From positions 62,001 to 126,000 of the forward strand of contig DFQQ01000010.1 in NCBI GenBank assembly GCA_002377855.1: 64,000 nucleotides of DNA, written 5' to 3'. The stretch is from Acidovorax delafieldii. Lineage in GTDB: Bacteria; Pseudomonadota; Gammaproteobacteria; Burkholderiales; Burkholderiaceae_C. This document shows, one piece after another, positions 16,395 to 26,143 of this stretch. Below the pieces are notes generated by a model that was not told the origin of the DNA, did not search any database, and was given only the letters and a program-made list of their open reading frames with translations. Both the position numbers and the translations under genes were made by a program. The first letter of the stretch is position 1, and every line of letters begins with the position of its first letter.

Positions 16395-17150
16395 TCAAGG
16401 AGTCAGGGGCAACGGTGACGCGGAGGGCGTCGTCACGCGCCAACTCTTGAGCGGAGGGGGCGCAGGAGGCGGGGGCACATCCTTGACCTGGTAGAGCGCG
16501 GCATCGGCGTCTTCGATGTAGTACACATCCGCAGTGCGGGCCAAATAGCGGTCTTCGTTCTCCACAGACGTGGTGATCAACACCTCGGTTCGCGTGGGGC
16601 CGCCTGCTGCCGCACCTTCAGTGAAGAAGCTGGTAGCGTCGGCCAGCACCGCCATGCCGCCCAGGCCGGCAGCGATGGAAGTGGAGCTGGGCGGCACGTG
16701 CACGAGGTCGCGCACCACCGCCACTCCCAAAGCCAGACGCGTGGCCGGCAAAGGGGCGCGATTGAGGCTGCGTTCCCGGGCAGGATGCTGCACCACCTGT
16801 GTTTCCACAACCAGCCTGACGTCTGTGGGCTGGGTCGATAGCGTGACGCCACGGTCCAGCAATCGGGTGATGAGCAGCTTGCGAAAGCCTTGGCTGAAAG
16901 TGGCGTCGCCCATGGTGGCGACATGAATGGGGTACGCCCCGACAGGCCATTCGCGGGTTTTCTGGGCGATGCGCGCGGCCACATCGTCCGCCAGCACATC
17001 CCAGTGATGCACGGCCCGAGCCTTCTTCTGGTCGCTGGCAGGGTAGTTGTCCGCCCGCGGCACATCAAGCGAGGAACAACCAGACAGCAGCAGGCCAAAC
17101 ACCACGGCACACCACCAAGGCGCAGGTGCAGAGATGCGGGAGTGGTTCAT
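16395..17150 (-). CDS. Lipoprotein, partner of the FlgO-like gene
   Basis: A 251-residue predicted lipoprotein with a signal sequence ending in a lipobox (LLLSGCSS, Cys about 25). The middle contains QGFRKLLITRLLDRGVTLST and a beta-rich segment; near the C-terminus ITTSVENEDRYLARTADVYY is followed by a Pro-rich linker (PPPPAPPP) and a short tail. I cannot name the family. GAGGAG lies eight bases before the ATG at 17150. It is the first gene of an operon with the FlgO-like gene, convergent to flhDC, so a role in the flagellar outer-membrane apparatus or envelope is inferred only from context. Confidence 0.75.
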   Translation of the reverse strand: MNHSRISAPAPWWCAVVFGLLLSGCSSLDVPRADNYPASDQKKARAVHHWDVLADDVAARIAQKTREWPVGAYPIHVATMGDATFSQGFRKLLITRLLDRGVTLSTQPTDVRLVVETQVVQHPARERSLNRAPLPATRLALGVAVVRDLVHVPPSSTSIAAGLGGMAVLADATSFFTEGAAAGGPTRTEVLITTSVENEDRYLARTADVYYIEDADAALYQVKDVPPPPAPPPLKSWRVTTPSASPLPLTP

Positions 17151-17367
17151 ATGCACGGCTCCTCTGTGAGAAGGTCGTGTATGGGGTGCAGGCAGTGCAT
17201 TGGCATGTGGCAATCCTAGTGACACGACGCTCACACCATCGGGCAATAAAGACTGATTTTGCAGTCCTCTTCGGTTCCTCCATTCCTCTTCCTCCTCACT
17301 TGGCACAGCATTGCTGCTGGGGTCGCCACCTACAAGCCAAAGCCAAGGGCTGCTCCACAATCTGCGA

Positions 17368-18768
17368 ATGAACGCCCCCGCAGCAGCCCCCTTTTCTCCA
17401 CCCCGCGTCACGCCAGACGCCGCCGAAGCACCGACGGATTCGGGAAGCCCTCCTGCGCACAGGGAGGAAGCCGATCTGTGCGATCCGGACGCCCCAGATG
17501 CACCGATAGCCGCAGGCAAGGGCGCTACGGGCCTGCCCGCTGAGCGCACACAGCACAACGCCGCAGCGCGGGATGAAGCACTGGGGGAGGAGGCAGCGCC
17601 GCAAAGCTCGCCAGGCAGGGCTGCCAATGCAGCTGGGGCCGAATTGGCTGCGTCGCCCTTTAGCGGCCCGCTCATGCTCCACATGCCAGTGGACGTGCGC
17701 AACCTGTCGCTGGCGTTGCTGGCATTGTTCGCCAGCTTGGCCTTGCTTCATTGGGCCAGCTCGGTGTTCATCCCGATCATGCTCAGCCTTTTGCTGACGA
17801 CGGCGCTGCGCCCCATTGTCGAAGCGCTGCACCGCTACCGCATGCCTCGCTGGCTCAGCGCTGGTGTGCTGCTGATCAGCATCGTCGCTGGGCTGGCCAG
17901 CGCGGCGTGGTCGCTCAGCGACGGCGCGGCCCAGCTCGTGGATTCACTGCCTGTGGCAGCCAAGAAGGTGCGTGACAACCTGCGCGCACGCACGGGCACC
18001 ACCAGTCCACTGGACACAGTGCAAAAAGCTGCTTCCCAGATTGAGCAGGCCGCTAACGAAAACACCTCCACCAACCCGCCACGGCGCGGTGTGCAACGCG
18101 TGGTGGTGGAGCGCCCCCCGTTCAACGTGCGCGACTACCTCTGGAGCGGCACCATGGGGTTGATGTCGGCACTGGGACAACTCACCGTGGTGGTGTTTCT
18201 GAGCTTCTTTGCGCTGGCTTCGGGCAACCTTTTTCGCAACAAGCTGCTGCGCATTGCAGGCACGAGCCTGGAGCGCAGGAAGATCACCATCCACGTGCTG
18301 GAGGACATTACCAACCAGATCCAGCGCTACCTGCTGGTGCAGGTGTTCACCAGCGTGCTGGTGGGCGTGGCCACCGGCGCGGCGTACTGGGCGCTGGGCC
18401 TGGAAAACGCGGCGGTGTGGGGCGTGGTGGCTGGGGTGCTCAACCTGGCACCGTACATTGGCTCAGCGCTTGTCACCGGTGCGTCCGCGCTGGTGGCCTT
18501 CCTGCAGTTTGGCTCTCTGGACATGGCGCTGGCGATCGGCGGGGCGTCGCTGGTCATCCACACCCTGGTGGGCAACCTGCTTACCCCGTGGCTCACCAGC
18601 CGCACCAGTCGCATGAGCCCGGTGGCGGTGTTCGTGAGCGTGCTCGCCTGGGGCTGGCTGTGGGGCCTGTGGGGTCTGCTGCTCGGCATCCCGGTCATGA
18701 TGGCCGTGAAGGCTGTCTGTGACCGGGTGGAGGATTTGAAGGCGGTGGGAGAGTTGCTGGGCGACTGA
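17368..18768 (+). CDS. AI-2E family transporter (PerM-like), copy 1
   Basis: Inner-membrane protein of about 466 residues with seven or eight hydrophobic segments in the AI-2E/PerM arrangement. Recognisable parts are SVFIPIMLSLLLTTALRPIV, VVFLSFFALASGNLFRNK, GVVAGVLNLAPYIGSALVT and the closing GLWGLLLGIPVMMAVKAVCD. It has an unusual soluble N-terminal extension of about 100 Ala/Pro/Asp-rich residues. The start is uncertain: the ATG at 17368 has no clear SD and a frame-open alternative lies at 17311. AI-2 export is only one proposed function; others are ion-linked export. It is convergent with ppc, 18 bp apart. Confidence 0.82.
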   Translation: MNAPAAAPFSPPRVTPDAAEAPTDSGSPPAHREEADLCDPDAPDAPIAAGKGATGLPAERTQHNAAARDEALGEEAAPQSSPGRAANAAGAELAASPFSGPLMLHMPVDVRNLSLALLALFASLALLHWASSVFIPIMLSLLLTTALRPIVEALHRYRMPRWLSAGVLLISIVAGLASAAWSLSDGAAQLVDSLPVAAKKVRDNLRARTGTTSPLDTVQKAASQIEQAANENTSTNPPRRGVQRVVVERPPFNVRDYLWSGTMGLMSALGQLTVVVFLSFFALASGNLFRNKLLRIAGTSLERRKITIHVLEDITNQIQRYLLVQVFTSVLVGVATGAAYWALGLENAAVWGVVAGVLNLAPYIGSALVTGASALVAFLQFGSLDMALAIGGASLVIHTLVGNLLTPWLTSRTSRMSPVAVFVSVLAWGWLWGLWGLLLGIPVMMAVKAVCDRVEDLKAVGELLGD

Positions 18769-18786
18769 GCGCCGAGCGCACTCGCC

Positions 18787-21576
18787 TCAACCTGTGTTGC
18801 GCAGCCCGGCGGCAATCCCGTTGATCGAGATATGGATACCGGTCTGCACACGTTCGTCACCCTGCCCCGCGCGCCAGCGGCGCACCAGTTCGACCTGCAG
18901 ATGGTGCAGCGGGTCGATGTACGGGAAGCGGTGCTTGATGGAACGCGCCAGCGCCGTGTTGTGGGCCAGGCGCTGTTTGTCTCCGGTGATGCGGGTCAGT
19001 GCATCGGCGGTGCGGTGCCATTCGGCCTCGATGGCGGTAAAGACTTTCTTGCGCAGCCGCGCATCGGTCACCAATTCGCTGTAACGCGAGGCCAGGGCCA
19101 AGTCGCTCTTGGCCAGCACCATGTCCATGTTGGACAGCAGTGTGCGGAAAAACGGCCATTGACGGTACATGCGTTGCAGCAAGGCAAGCTGCGTTTTGGG
19201 GTCCTTGCCCTCGGTGTTGATGAAGGCATCCACGGCCGAGCCGAACCCGAACCAGCCGGGCAGCGTGAGGCGGCACTGGCCCCAGCTGAAGCCCCAGGGG
19301 ATGGCGCGCAGGTCTTCGATCTTCTGGCTGGCCTTGCGGCTGGCGGGGCGCGAGCCGATGTTGAGCTCGGCGATCTCGCGGATGGGGGTGGAGTTGAAGA
19401 AGTAGTCGGTGAAGCCCGGCGTCTCGTACACCAGCGCGCGGTAGCTGCCCATGCTGGCCAGCGAGAGCTGCGCGGCGGCGTCCAGGAAGGCCTTGGTGGC
19501 GGGCTTGGTGGGCTGCAGCAGCGTGGCTTCGAGCGTGGCGGCGACCAGGGTTTCGAGGTTGCGGCGGCCAATCTCGGGGTTGGCGTACTTCGATGCGATG
19601 ACTTCGCCCTGCTCGGTCAGGCGGATCTGGCCGCGCACGGTGCCGGGGGGTTGCGCCAGGATGGCCTGGTAGCTCGGGCCGCCGCCCCGGCCCACGGTGC
19701 CGCCGCGGCCGTGGAACATGCGCAGTTGAATGCCGTGGCTGGTGGCCAGCTCGTCGAACAATTCGACGAGGGCGATCTCGGCGCGGTACAGCTCCCAGTT
19801 GCTGGTGAAGATGCCGCCATCCTTGTTGCTGTCGCTGTAGCCCAGCATGATGTCCTGCTCGCCACCGCTGCGCTGCACGAGCGCGGCCACACCGGGCAGC
19901 GCATAGAACTCGCGCATGATGGGCGCGGACTGCGCCAAGTCTTCGATGGTTTCGAACAGCGGCACCACGATGAGGTGGTTCTTCGACTCGGCGTCGAGCG
20001 TTCCGCTCATCAGGCCCACTTCCTTTTGCAGCAGCAGCACTTCGAGCAGATCGCTCACCGATTCGGTGTGGCTGATGATGTAGTGGCGGATGGCATCGTG
20101 GCCGAAACGCTCGCGCATCACGCGGGCGGTTTCGAAGATGGCCAGCTCGCCCTGCGTGTGTGCCGAATACTCCCCTCCCACCACGCGCAGCGGCCGGGCG
20201 TCGCTCAGCAGCTTGATGAGCAGGGCCCGCTTGGCGGCTTCTTGAAGGCCGCCGTAGTTCGGTTCAATGCGGGCCTTGGCAAGCAGTTCGGCCACCACTT
20301 CTTCATGCTTGTCGGAACTCTGGCGCAAATCCACCGTCGCGAGATGAAACCCAAAAACCTGCACGGCACGGATCAGCGGGTGCAGCCTCTCCTGCGCCAA
20401 GGCATCGCCATGGTGCGATCTGAGCGAAGCCTCAATCACGCGAAGGTCGGCCAAAAACTCCTCTGCACTCACGTAGGCGTTTTGGGGCGCCACGGCATGG
20501 CGGGCCGCCTCGCCGCCCGTCAGGTCCTTGAGCGACGCTGCAAGCCGCGCGTAGATGCCGGTGAGAGCACGGCGGTACGGCTCGTCCACGCGGTGTTCGC
20601 TGGTGTCGGGCGAGCGTTGGGCCAGGGCTTCCATCTCGGCCGATACCCGCACCAGGCGTGCCGACAAGGACAGTTCCCCGCCTAGGTAATGCACTTCGGT
20701 CAGGTAGTGGCGCAGCGCCACATCGGCCTGGCGGCACAACGCATATTGCAGCGTCTGCGCCGTCACATTGGGGTTGCCATCGCGGTCGCCGCCGATCCAC
20801 TGGCCCATGCGCAAAAAGCTGTGCACGGGGTACTGGCCCAGCTCAGCTTCCAGGTCGGCATAGATCTTCGGAATCTCGCGCAAAAAAGTGGCTTCGTAGT
20901 AAGAAAGAGCGTTCTCGATTTCGTCTGCCACCGTGAGCTTGCTGTAACGCAGCAAGCGCGTTTGCCACAGCTGGGCCACCCGGGCGCGCAACTGGGCTTC
21001 GTTGGCGCTCAGTTCGCGCGGGGTGAGCGCGTCTTTGGCGCTGTTGTAAAGCTGGGCGCGCACCTGGATGTCATCGCGCGTGGCCAGCAGCTGGGCAATG
21101 TCGCGCTCGGCATCCAGAATGCTCTTGCGCTGCACCTCGGTGGGGTGGGCGGTGAGCACGGGGGCCACATAGCTGCCGGCCAGCGTCTGCGATATGGTCT
21201 TGGGCGCAATGCCGGCCCAGCGCAGGCGCGACAGGGCCACCTCGATGCTGCCTTCTTGCGTGTCGCCCGCGCGCTCGTGCACGGCGCGGCGACGAATGTG
21301 GTGGCGGTCTTCGGCCAGGTTGGCCAAGTGGCTGAAGTAGGTGAAGGCGCGGATCACGCTCACCGTCTGGTCGCCCGACAGGGACTTGAGCAGCTTTTTC
21401 AGCGCCCTGTCGGCCTCTTGGTCCGCATCGCGGCGAAAAGTCACCGAGAGCTTGCGCACCTGCTCCACAAGTTCGTAGGCCTCCACTCCCTCCTGTTCGC
21501 GGATCACGTCGCCCAAAATACGCCCGAGCAGGCGGATATCGTCAATCAGGGGCTGGTCCTTGTCGGATCGTTTCAT
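18787..21576 (-). CDS. ppc: Phosphoenolpyruvate carboxylase
   Basis: Cytoplasmic anaplerotic enzyme fixing bicarbonate onto PEP to make oxaloacetate. 929 residues, full length. Catalytic TAHPTE (142-147, His144) and the loop FHGRGGTVGRGGGPS are both present, and the protein ends RNTG, close to the family's QNTG. The start at 21576 was chosen for its GGAG ten bases upstream; the frame is open further up but without conserved sequence. It is divergent from hemC with about 140 bp between them. Confidence 0.97.
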   Translation of the reverse strand: MKRSDKDQPLIDDIRLLGRILGDVIREQEGVEAYELVEQVRKLSVTFRRDADQEADRALKKLLKSLSGDQTVSVIRAFTYFSHLANLAEDRHHIRRRAVHERAGDTQEGSIEVALSRLRWAGIAPKTISQTLAGSYVAPVLTAHPTEVQRKSILDAERDIAQLLATRDDIQVRAQLYNSAKDALTPRELSANEAQLRARVAQLWQTRLLRYSKLTVADEIENALSYYEATFLREIPKIYADLEAELGQYPVHSFLRMGQWIGGDRDGNPNVTAQTLQYALCRQADVALRHYLTEVHYLGGELSLSARLVRVSAEMEALAQRSPDTSEHRVDEPYRRALTGIYARLAASLKDLTGGEAARHAVAPQNAYVSAEEFLADLRVIEASLRSHHGDALAQERLHPLIRAVQVFGFHLATVDLRQSSDKHEEVVAELLAKARIEPNYGGLQEAAKRALLIKLLSDARPLRVVGGEYSAHTQGELAIFETARVMRERFGHDAIRHYIISHTESVSDLLEVLLLQKEVGLMSGTLDAESKNHLIVVPLFETIEDLAQSAPIMREFYALPGVAALVQRSGGEQDIMLGYSDSNKDGGIFTSNWELYRAEIALVELFDELATSHGIQLRMFHGRGGTVGRGGGPSYQAILAQPPGTVRGQIRLTEQGEVIASKYANPEIGRRNLETLVAATLEATLLQPTKPATKAFLDAAAQLSLASMGSYRALVYETPGFTDYFFNSTPIREIAELNIGSRPASRKASQKIEDLRAIPWGFSWGQCRLTLPGWFGFGSAVDAFINTEGKDPKTQLALLQRMYRQWPFFRTLLSNMDMVLAKSDLALASRYSELVTDARLRKKVFTAIEAEWHRTADALTRITGDKQRLAHNTALARSIKHRFPYIDPLHHLQVELVRRWRAGQGDERVQTGIHISINGIAAGLRNTG

Positions 21577-21715
21577 GCGCGAGGGTCTCCGGAGATGGAA
21601 AAGAAGTGCCCTGCCGCCGCCCGTTCCGCCAAGGGACGCGCGCCATGTCAAGGCCATCATTGCGGGCGCATGCTAGCATCGCCCGCCGCTGAATAATTAC
21701 AAACAGGTTACGAAC

Positions 21716-22654
21716 TTGAGCACGCAAAACACCCCCATCGTCATCGCCACCCGCGAAAGTCGCCTGGCACTGTGGCAGGCCGAGCATGTGCAAGCATTGC
21801 TGCGGGCAAGGGGCCACCAGGTGCAGTTGCTGGGCATGACCACCAAGGGCGATCAGATCCTGGACCGCTCGCTCAGCAAGGTCGGAGGCAAGGGCTTGTT
21901 CGTGAAAGAACTGGAAGTGGCCCTGGAAGAGGGCCGCGCCCACATCGCCGTGCATTCCCTCAAGGATGTGCCCATGGAGCTGCCTGAGGGCTTCGCCCTG
22001 GCCTGCGTCATGGAACGCGAGGACCCCCGCGACGCTTTTGTATCGCCCCGCTATGCCAGTTTGGACGAGTTGCCGCAAGGCGCGGTGGTCGGCACCTCCA
22101 GCCTGCGCCGGCAGGTACTGCTCCAGGCCCTGCGGCCTGACCTGAAGATCGAACCGCTGCGCGGCAACCTTGACACCCGTTTGCGCAAGCTCGATGAGGG
22201 CCAGTACGACGCCATCGTTTTGGCGGCTGCCGGCCTCAAGCGACTGGAGATGGGTGAGCGCATCCGCACCACCTTTGCCCCCGCCGCCATGCTGCCGGCG
22301 GCCGGTCAGGGCGCGCTGGGCATTGAAGTGCGCAGTGACCGCGAGGACCTGATCGACGCCCTGGCACCCTTGGCCCACATGCCCACTTGGTTGACCGTGA
22401 CAGCTGAACGTGCGGTCAGCCGCGCCATGGGCGGCAGTTGCTCCATGCCCCTGGCAGCCCATGGCTACCTTACCGGAGATACGCTGCATCTGGACGCTGC
22501 CTGGGGCGACCCCGACGGCCAGGTGCCTCTGGTGCGGGCCAGTGCCCGCGCCACGGTTGCCACCCTGGCCCAGGCGGACGCACTCGGGCTGGCCATTGCC
22601 CAGCAACTGCGCGATGGCGGGGCCAAAGGCGCTACCCCCGCGTCCGCCGTTTGA
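21716..22654 (+). CDS. hemC: Porphobilinogen deaminase (hydroxymethylbilane synthase)
   Basis: Joins four porphobilinogen units into hydroxymethylbilane. 312 residues with a TTG start. Cys242 in GGSCSMPLAAHG carries the dipyrromethane cofactor; TTKGDQILDRSLSKVGGKGL and HSLKDVP (80-86) with Asp84 form the active site; RRGNLDTRL-type arginines are present at 149-155. It is first in the hemC-hemD-hemX-hemY operon, with hemD 15 bp downstream. Confidence 0.97.
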   Translation: MSTQNTPIVIATRESRLALWQAEHVQALLRARGHQVQLLGMTTKGDQILDRSLSKVGGKGLFVKELEVALEEGRAHIAVHSLKDVPMELPEGFALACVMEREDPRDAFVSPRYASLDELPQGAVVGTSSLRRQVLLQALRPDLKIEPLRGNLDTRLRKLDEGQYDAIVLAAAGLKRLEMGERIRTTFAPAAMLPAAGQGALGIEVRSDREDLIDALAPLAHMPTWLTVTAERAVSRAMGGSCSMPLAAHGYLTGDTLHLDAAWGDPDGQVPLVRASARATVATLAQADALGLAIAQQLRDGGAKGATPASAV

Positions 22655-22669
22655 CCCTGAGGCTCCGCC

Positions 22670-23479
22670 TTGCATCCGCCCCAGGTCATCGTCACCCGGC
22701 CAGAACGTGAAGCCGCCCATTGGGTGAGCCAACTCACGCAGCGGGGCATTGCGGCGGTAGCGCTGCCGCTGATCCATGTCGGTCCAGTCACAGGCGCTGC
22801 ACTCCAAGAGGCTTTGCAGGAAGCGCGTGGTCGCCTGGACGACTACCGTGCCGCCATGTTTGTCAGCGGCAACGCAGCGCTGTATTTTTTGCAGTCATTT
22901 CACGCCCAACCGCCCGCAGAGAAAGCGCCACACGCTATCAAAACAAGAGCGTGGGCGCCTGGCCCAGGCACCGCACGCGTGCTGATTGACGCAGGGTGGC
23001 CGGTGGCGCTGATTGACGGGCCAGCATCCACCGCGCCCCAATTCGACTCGGAAACGCTGTGGGAGCAGGTTCATTCACAGGTCCACGCCGGTGACCGCGT
23101 TCTGATCGTGCGAGGTCGCTCTGCCGGGGTACACGAACACCAGGGCTCGGGCCGCGACTGGCTCGCCCGCCAGATCGAAGCCGCTGGCGGGCTTGTGGAT
23201 TTCGTGGTGGCCTATGAGCGCGGTGCCCCCCGGATGTCTGCCGAGGATCTGGTGCTGGCCCGCCAGGCTGCGCAAAACGGATCGCTGTGGCTGTTGAGTA
23301 GTTCCGAAGCCGTAGCCCATCTGGTCGATGCCTTGCCACAGCAGAGCTGGCGCACCGCCCGGGCGCTGGCCACGCACCCCCGCATTGCCCAGGCTGCGCG
23401 CGATGCGGGCTTTGGCGAAATCCGCGAATGCCGCCCGGCACTGGCCGACGTGGTGGCGTCGATAGAATCAGGCGCATGA
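22670..23479 (+). CDS. hemD: Uroporphyrinogen-III synthase
   Basis: Closes and inverts ring D of hydroxymethylbilane to give uroporphyrinogen III. 269 residues, TTG start, beginning with the family's VTRPEREA. The conserved APGPGTARVL and LLSSSEAVAHL are present, as is weak overall conservation typical of HemD. Just before APGPGTAR there is a palindromic stretch (22924-22958) whose translation, EKAPHAIKTRAW, looks like an in-frame copy of the intergenic repeat. The stop overlaps the hemX start (ATGA). Confidence 0.93.
   Translation: MHPPQVIVTRPEREAAHWVSQLTQRGIAAVALPLIHVGPVTGAALQEALQEARGRLDDYRAAMFVSGNAALYFLQSFHAQPPAEKAPHAIKTRAWAPGPGTARVLIDAGWPVALIDGPASTAPQFDSETLWEQVHSQVHAGDRVLIVRGRSAGVHEHQGSGRDWLARQIEAAGGLVDFVVAYERGAPRMSAEDLVLARQAAQNGSLWLLSSSEAVAHLVDALPQQSWRTARALATHPRIAQAARDAGFGEIRECRPALADVVASIESGA
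22924..22958. repeat. Possible in-frame palindromic repeat inside hemD
   Basis: GCGCCACACGCT and AGCGTGGGCGC form near-perfect arms around ATCAAAACAAG. The loop and arms resemble the intergenic palindrome family (GCGCT, ATCAAAA). It is translated in frame without disrupting hemD. Confidence 0.45.
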
Positions 23480-24591
23480 GTTCTGCGCCCTCCAACGATC
23501 TGCCACAGTCCATCGCTTCTGCCGTTGTCCCGCCCCCCGCGGCCGAGACGGCGGCCATCCCAGCGGCTGCTCCTGTGCGCCACACGGGCATGGGCTTGGC
23601 CAACTTGCTTTTGGGCGCCGTGGCCGCTGCGGCGCTGACAAGCAGCGTATTGCTGTGGCAAAAGCTCAGTGGCATCCAGGAACAACTGGCCCGGCAATCG
23701 GCAGACTCGGGCACGCTGGCCATTGAGGCCCGCACCATCGCCCGGCAGGCCGAAGACCAGGTGCGAGAGACCGCTGCCCGGCTCTCCGTGGCAGAAGCGC
23801 GCGTCAGCGAAGTAGCGCTGCAACGCAGCCAACTTGAAGAGCTGATGCAAAGCCTGTCGCGTTCGCGCGACGAGAACCTGGTGGTGGACATCGAATCGGC
23901 CATCCGGCTGGCGCAACAGCAGGCGCAGCTCACCGGCAGCCTGGAGCCCCTGGTTGCCACCCTCAAGACCGCCAATCAACGCATCGACCGCGCCGCACAG
24001 CCCCGCCTTGCGCCCTTGCAGAGGGCGATTGCCCGGGACCTGGACCGATTGACCCGTGCCACCGTGACCGATACCGCGGGCCTGCTGGGCCGCTTGGACG
24101 AATTGGTACGGCAGGTGGACGAGCTGCCAGTGCTCAACGCTGTGGCCCAGGCCGCCGCTACGCGACGCCTGTCCGCCCCCGCCAGCGGCAGCCCCGCCGC
24201 TGAGCCCTCCAACACCCCCTGGTGGCAGGCCACCTTGCAGCGCAGCTGGGAAGTAGTGCGCGACGAAGCACGCGGGCTGGTGCGCGTAAGCCGCATTGAC
24301 CAGCCAGAAGCCATCTTGCTGGCACCAGAGCAGACATTCTTTCTGCGCGAGAACCTCAAGCTCAAGCTGCTCAACGCGCGCTTGGGCGTGCTGGCGCGGC
24401 AGTTCGACTCGGCCCGCGCCGATCTGGCGGCTGCCACCCTCGCTCTGAACAAGTACTTTGACCCCACGTCGCGCCGTACCCAGAACGCCGCCACCATGCT
24501 GCAACAGGCACAGCAGCACATGAAGGGCGCGGAGTTGCCGCGGCTGGACGAAACACTCTCTGCGCTGGCCACTGCCGCAGCGGGCCGCTGA
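23476..24591 (+). CDS. hemX: HemX, heme-operon membrane protein
   Basis: A 371-residue protein with one membrane helix near residues 37-58 (MGLANLLLGAVAAAALTSSV) after a Pro/Ala-rich N-terminus, then a long coiled-coil region rich in Gln, Arg and Glu (for example RQAEDQVRETAARLSVAEAR) and a globular C-terminal part. This is the HemX architecture, historically called uroporphyrin-III C-methyltransferase although no methyltransferase motif is present. The start is ATGA-coupled to hemD. It probably scaffolds heme synthesis at the inner membrane with HemY. Confidence 0.88.
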   Translation: MSSAPSNDLPQSIASAVVPPPAAETAAIPAAAPVRHTGMGLANLLLGAVAAAALTSSVLLWQKLSGIQEQLARQSADSGTLAIEARTIARQAEDQVRETAARLSVAEARVSEVALQRSQLEELMQSLSRSRDENLVVDIESAIRLAQQQAQLTGSLEPLVATLKTANQRIDRAAQPRLAPLQRAIARDLDRLTRATVTDTAGLLGRLDELVRQVDELPVLNAVAQAAATRRLSAPASGSPAAEPSNTPWWQATLQRSWEVVRDEARGLVRVSRIDQPEAILLAPEQTFFLRENLKLKLLNARLGVLARQFDSARADLAAATLALNKYFDPTSRRTQNAATMLQQAQQHMKGAELPRLDETLSALATAAAGR

Positions 24592-24606
24592 AGAGGACGT
24601 CAAACC

Positions 24607-25884
24607 ATGCGTGCAGCTCTTTGGCTTTTGGCGTTGTTTGGCGTGGCTGTGGCGGCTGCGCTGTTTGCTGGCAACAACCAGGGTACGGTCACCCTTTACT
24701 GGCCGCCTTATCGCATTGACCTTTCGCTGAACCTGGTCGTGCTGCTGCTCGTGGGCGGGTTCACCACGCTCTACGCTGCCCTGCGGGCGCTCGCCGCACT
24801 GCTTGAGTTGCCCCACCAGGCGCGCCGTTGGCGAGTGCAACAAAAAGAGCGCGCCATGCACCACGCGCTGCTGGACGCGCTCACTCACATGCTGGCAGGG
24901 CGTTTCCTGCGCTCACGCAAGTCGGCAATGGCGTCGCTGTCCCAGGAAAGCGCACTGCAGTCGGCCGGAGAACCTGTGCCGCACGGCAGACAATTGCGCG
25001 CACTGGCGCACCTCATTGCAGCAGAGTCCTCGCACGCGCTGCAAGACCGTGCGACCCGCGAGAGCCATCTGCAAAATGCCCTCGAAGAAGCACCAGTGCG
25101 CGGCAATGGCCAAGAGCAGGAACTGCGCGAAGGAGCCCAAATCCGGGCCGCACGCTGGAGCCTTGACGACCGAGACCCATCGGCCACGCTCGAGCGCCTG
25201 GCAGCCCTGCCCCAGGGCGCTGCCCGCCGTACATTGGCGCTGCGCATCCGTCTCAAGGCGACGCGGCAGGCACGGCAGACACGCGATGCGCTGGACACAG
25301 CCCGACTGCTGGGCAAGCACCGCGCGTTCTCGGCGGGCGCTGCGCAGAGCATTGTGCGCGGCTTGGCCATTGAACTCATCCAGTCCTCGCACGACCCGCT
25401 GCAACTGGTGCAGATCTGGGCATCGCTAGAAAACTCGGAACGCAGCATGCCCGAGTTGGCAGTGCAGGCTGCGCAGCGGCTGGCTCATCTGGGCGGCGAC
25501 GCGAACCAGGTGCGCGCGTGGCTCTTGCCCGTGTGGGAACGCATGGTGGATCTGCCCGATGGTCTGCCAGACGGCCTGGCACTCAAGCTGATCCACTCTC
25601 TGGAAGACGGCTTGGCAACCATCGATGCCACCTGGCTGGCTCGCATCGAGGCAGCGCAACAGTCCAATCCGCGTGACGCGCGCCTGCAATACCTGGCAGG
25701 CATGGCCTGCCTGAAGCGGCAACTGTGGGGCAAGGCACAACAGTTACTCACGCAGGCCGCAGCCCACCTGAGCGACAAGAGCTTGCGCGCCAGCGCGTGG
25801 CGCCATCTTGCCGAGTTGGCGGAACAGCGCGGTGACAGCCAGGCCGCAGCCCAAGCCTGGAAGGCAGCAGCGCTCCAGCACTGA
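24607..25884 (+). CDS. hemY: HemY, heme-operon TPR membrane protein
   Basis: A 425-residue protein with two N-terminal hydrophobic segments (LWLLALFGVAVAAALFAGN and a second at about 42-62) in the HemY_N pattern including NNQGTVTLYWPPYRIDLSLN. The rest is alpha-helical TPR-like repeats facing the cytoplasm or periplasm, with paired patterns such as ALDTARLLGKHRAFSAGAAQ and RDARLQYLAGMACLKRQL. GAGGA is nine bases before the ATG. It is last in the hem operon. It is not the oxidase called HemY in Bacillus. Confidence 0.92.
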   Translation: MRAALWLLALFGVAVAAALFAGNNQGTVTLYWPPYRIDLSLNLVVLLLVGGFTTLYAALRALAALLELPHQARRWRVQQKERAMHHALLDALTHMLAGRFLRSRKSAMASLSQESALQSAGEPVPHGRQLRALAHLIAAESSHALQDRATRESHLQNALEEAPVRGNGQEQELREGAQIRAARWSLDDRDPSATLERLAALPQGAARRTLALRIRLKATRQARQTRDALDTARLLGKHRAFSAGAAQSIVRGLAIELIQSSHDPLQLVQIWASLENSERSMPELAVQAAQRLAHLGGDANQVRAWLLPVWERMVDLPDGLPDGLALKLIHSLEDGLATIDATWLARIEAAQQSNPRDARLQYLAGMACLKRQLWGKAQQLLTQAAAHLSDKSLRASAWRHLAELAEQRGDSQAAAQAWKAAALQH

Positions 25885-26143
25885 GCGCTGGCTCCATCAA
25901 GCTGGCGCCCTTCTCCTCCCCTTGACGTGGCTGGGCTGCCCTGCAAAACGCGGGCTGCGGCGTGCCGCACGCATATTCCGCAACGCTTCACTGCGCAATA
26001 GCGTGCTCTATTGCAGCGCGGGCCGCATGAGTGCGACCAGGATTGCTGCCTGCGACACAGGGATTTTCACCGCCCCGTGTCCCGAATTCACTCACACCCT
26101 GTGGCTGACTTGCATGCCAGGGCCAGCGATCTGCGATCCTCAG

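Noticed and set aside
16395..17702. Longer 435-residue form of the lipoprotein gene
   Set aside because: The upstream part is Ala/Ser/Gly-rich, overlaps the AI-2E gene on the other strand, and the internal ATG has a GAGGAG site and a lipobox signal.
18832..20685. 617-residue open frame antisense to ppc
   Set aside because: A mirror frame of a GC-rich gene; ppc on the other strand has all its motifs.
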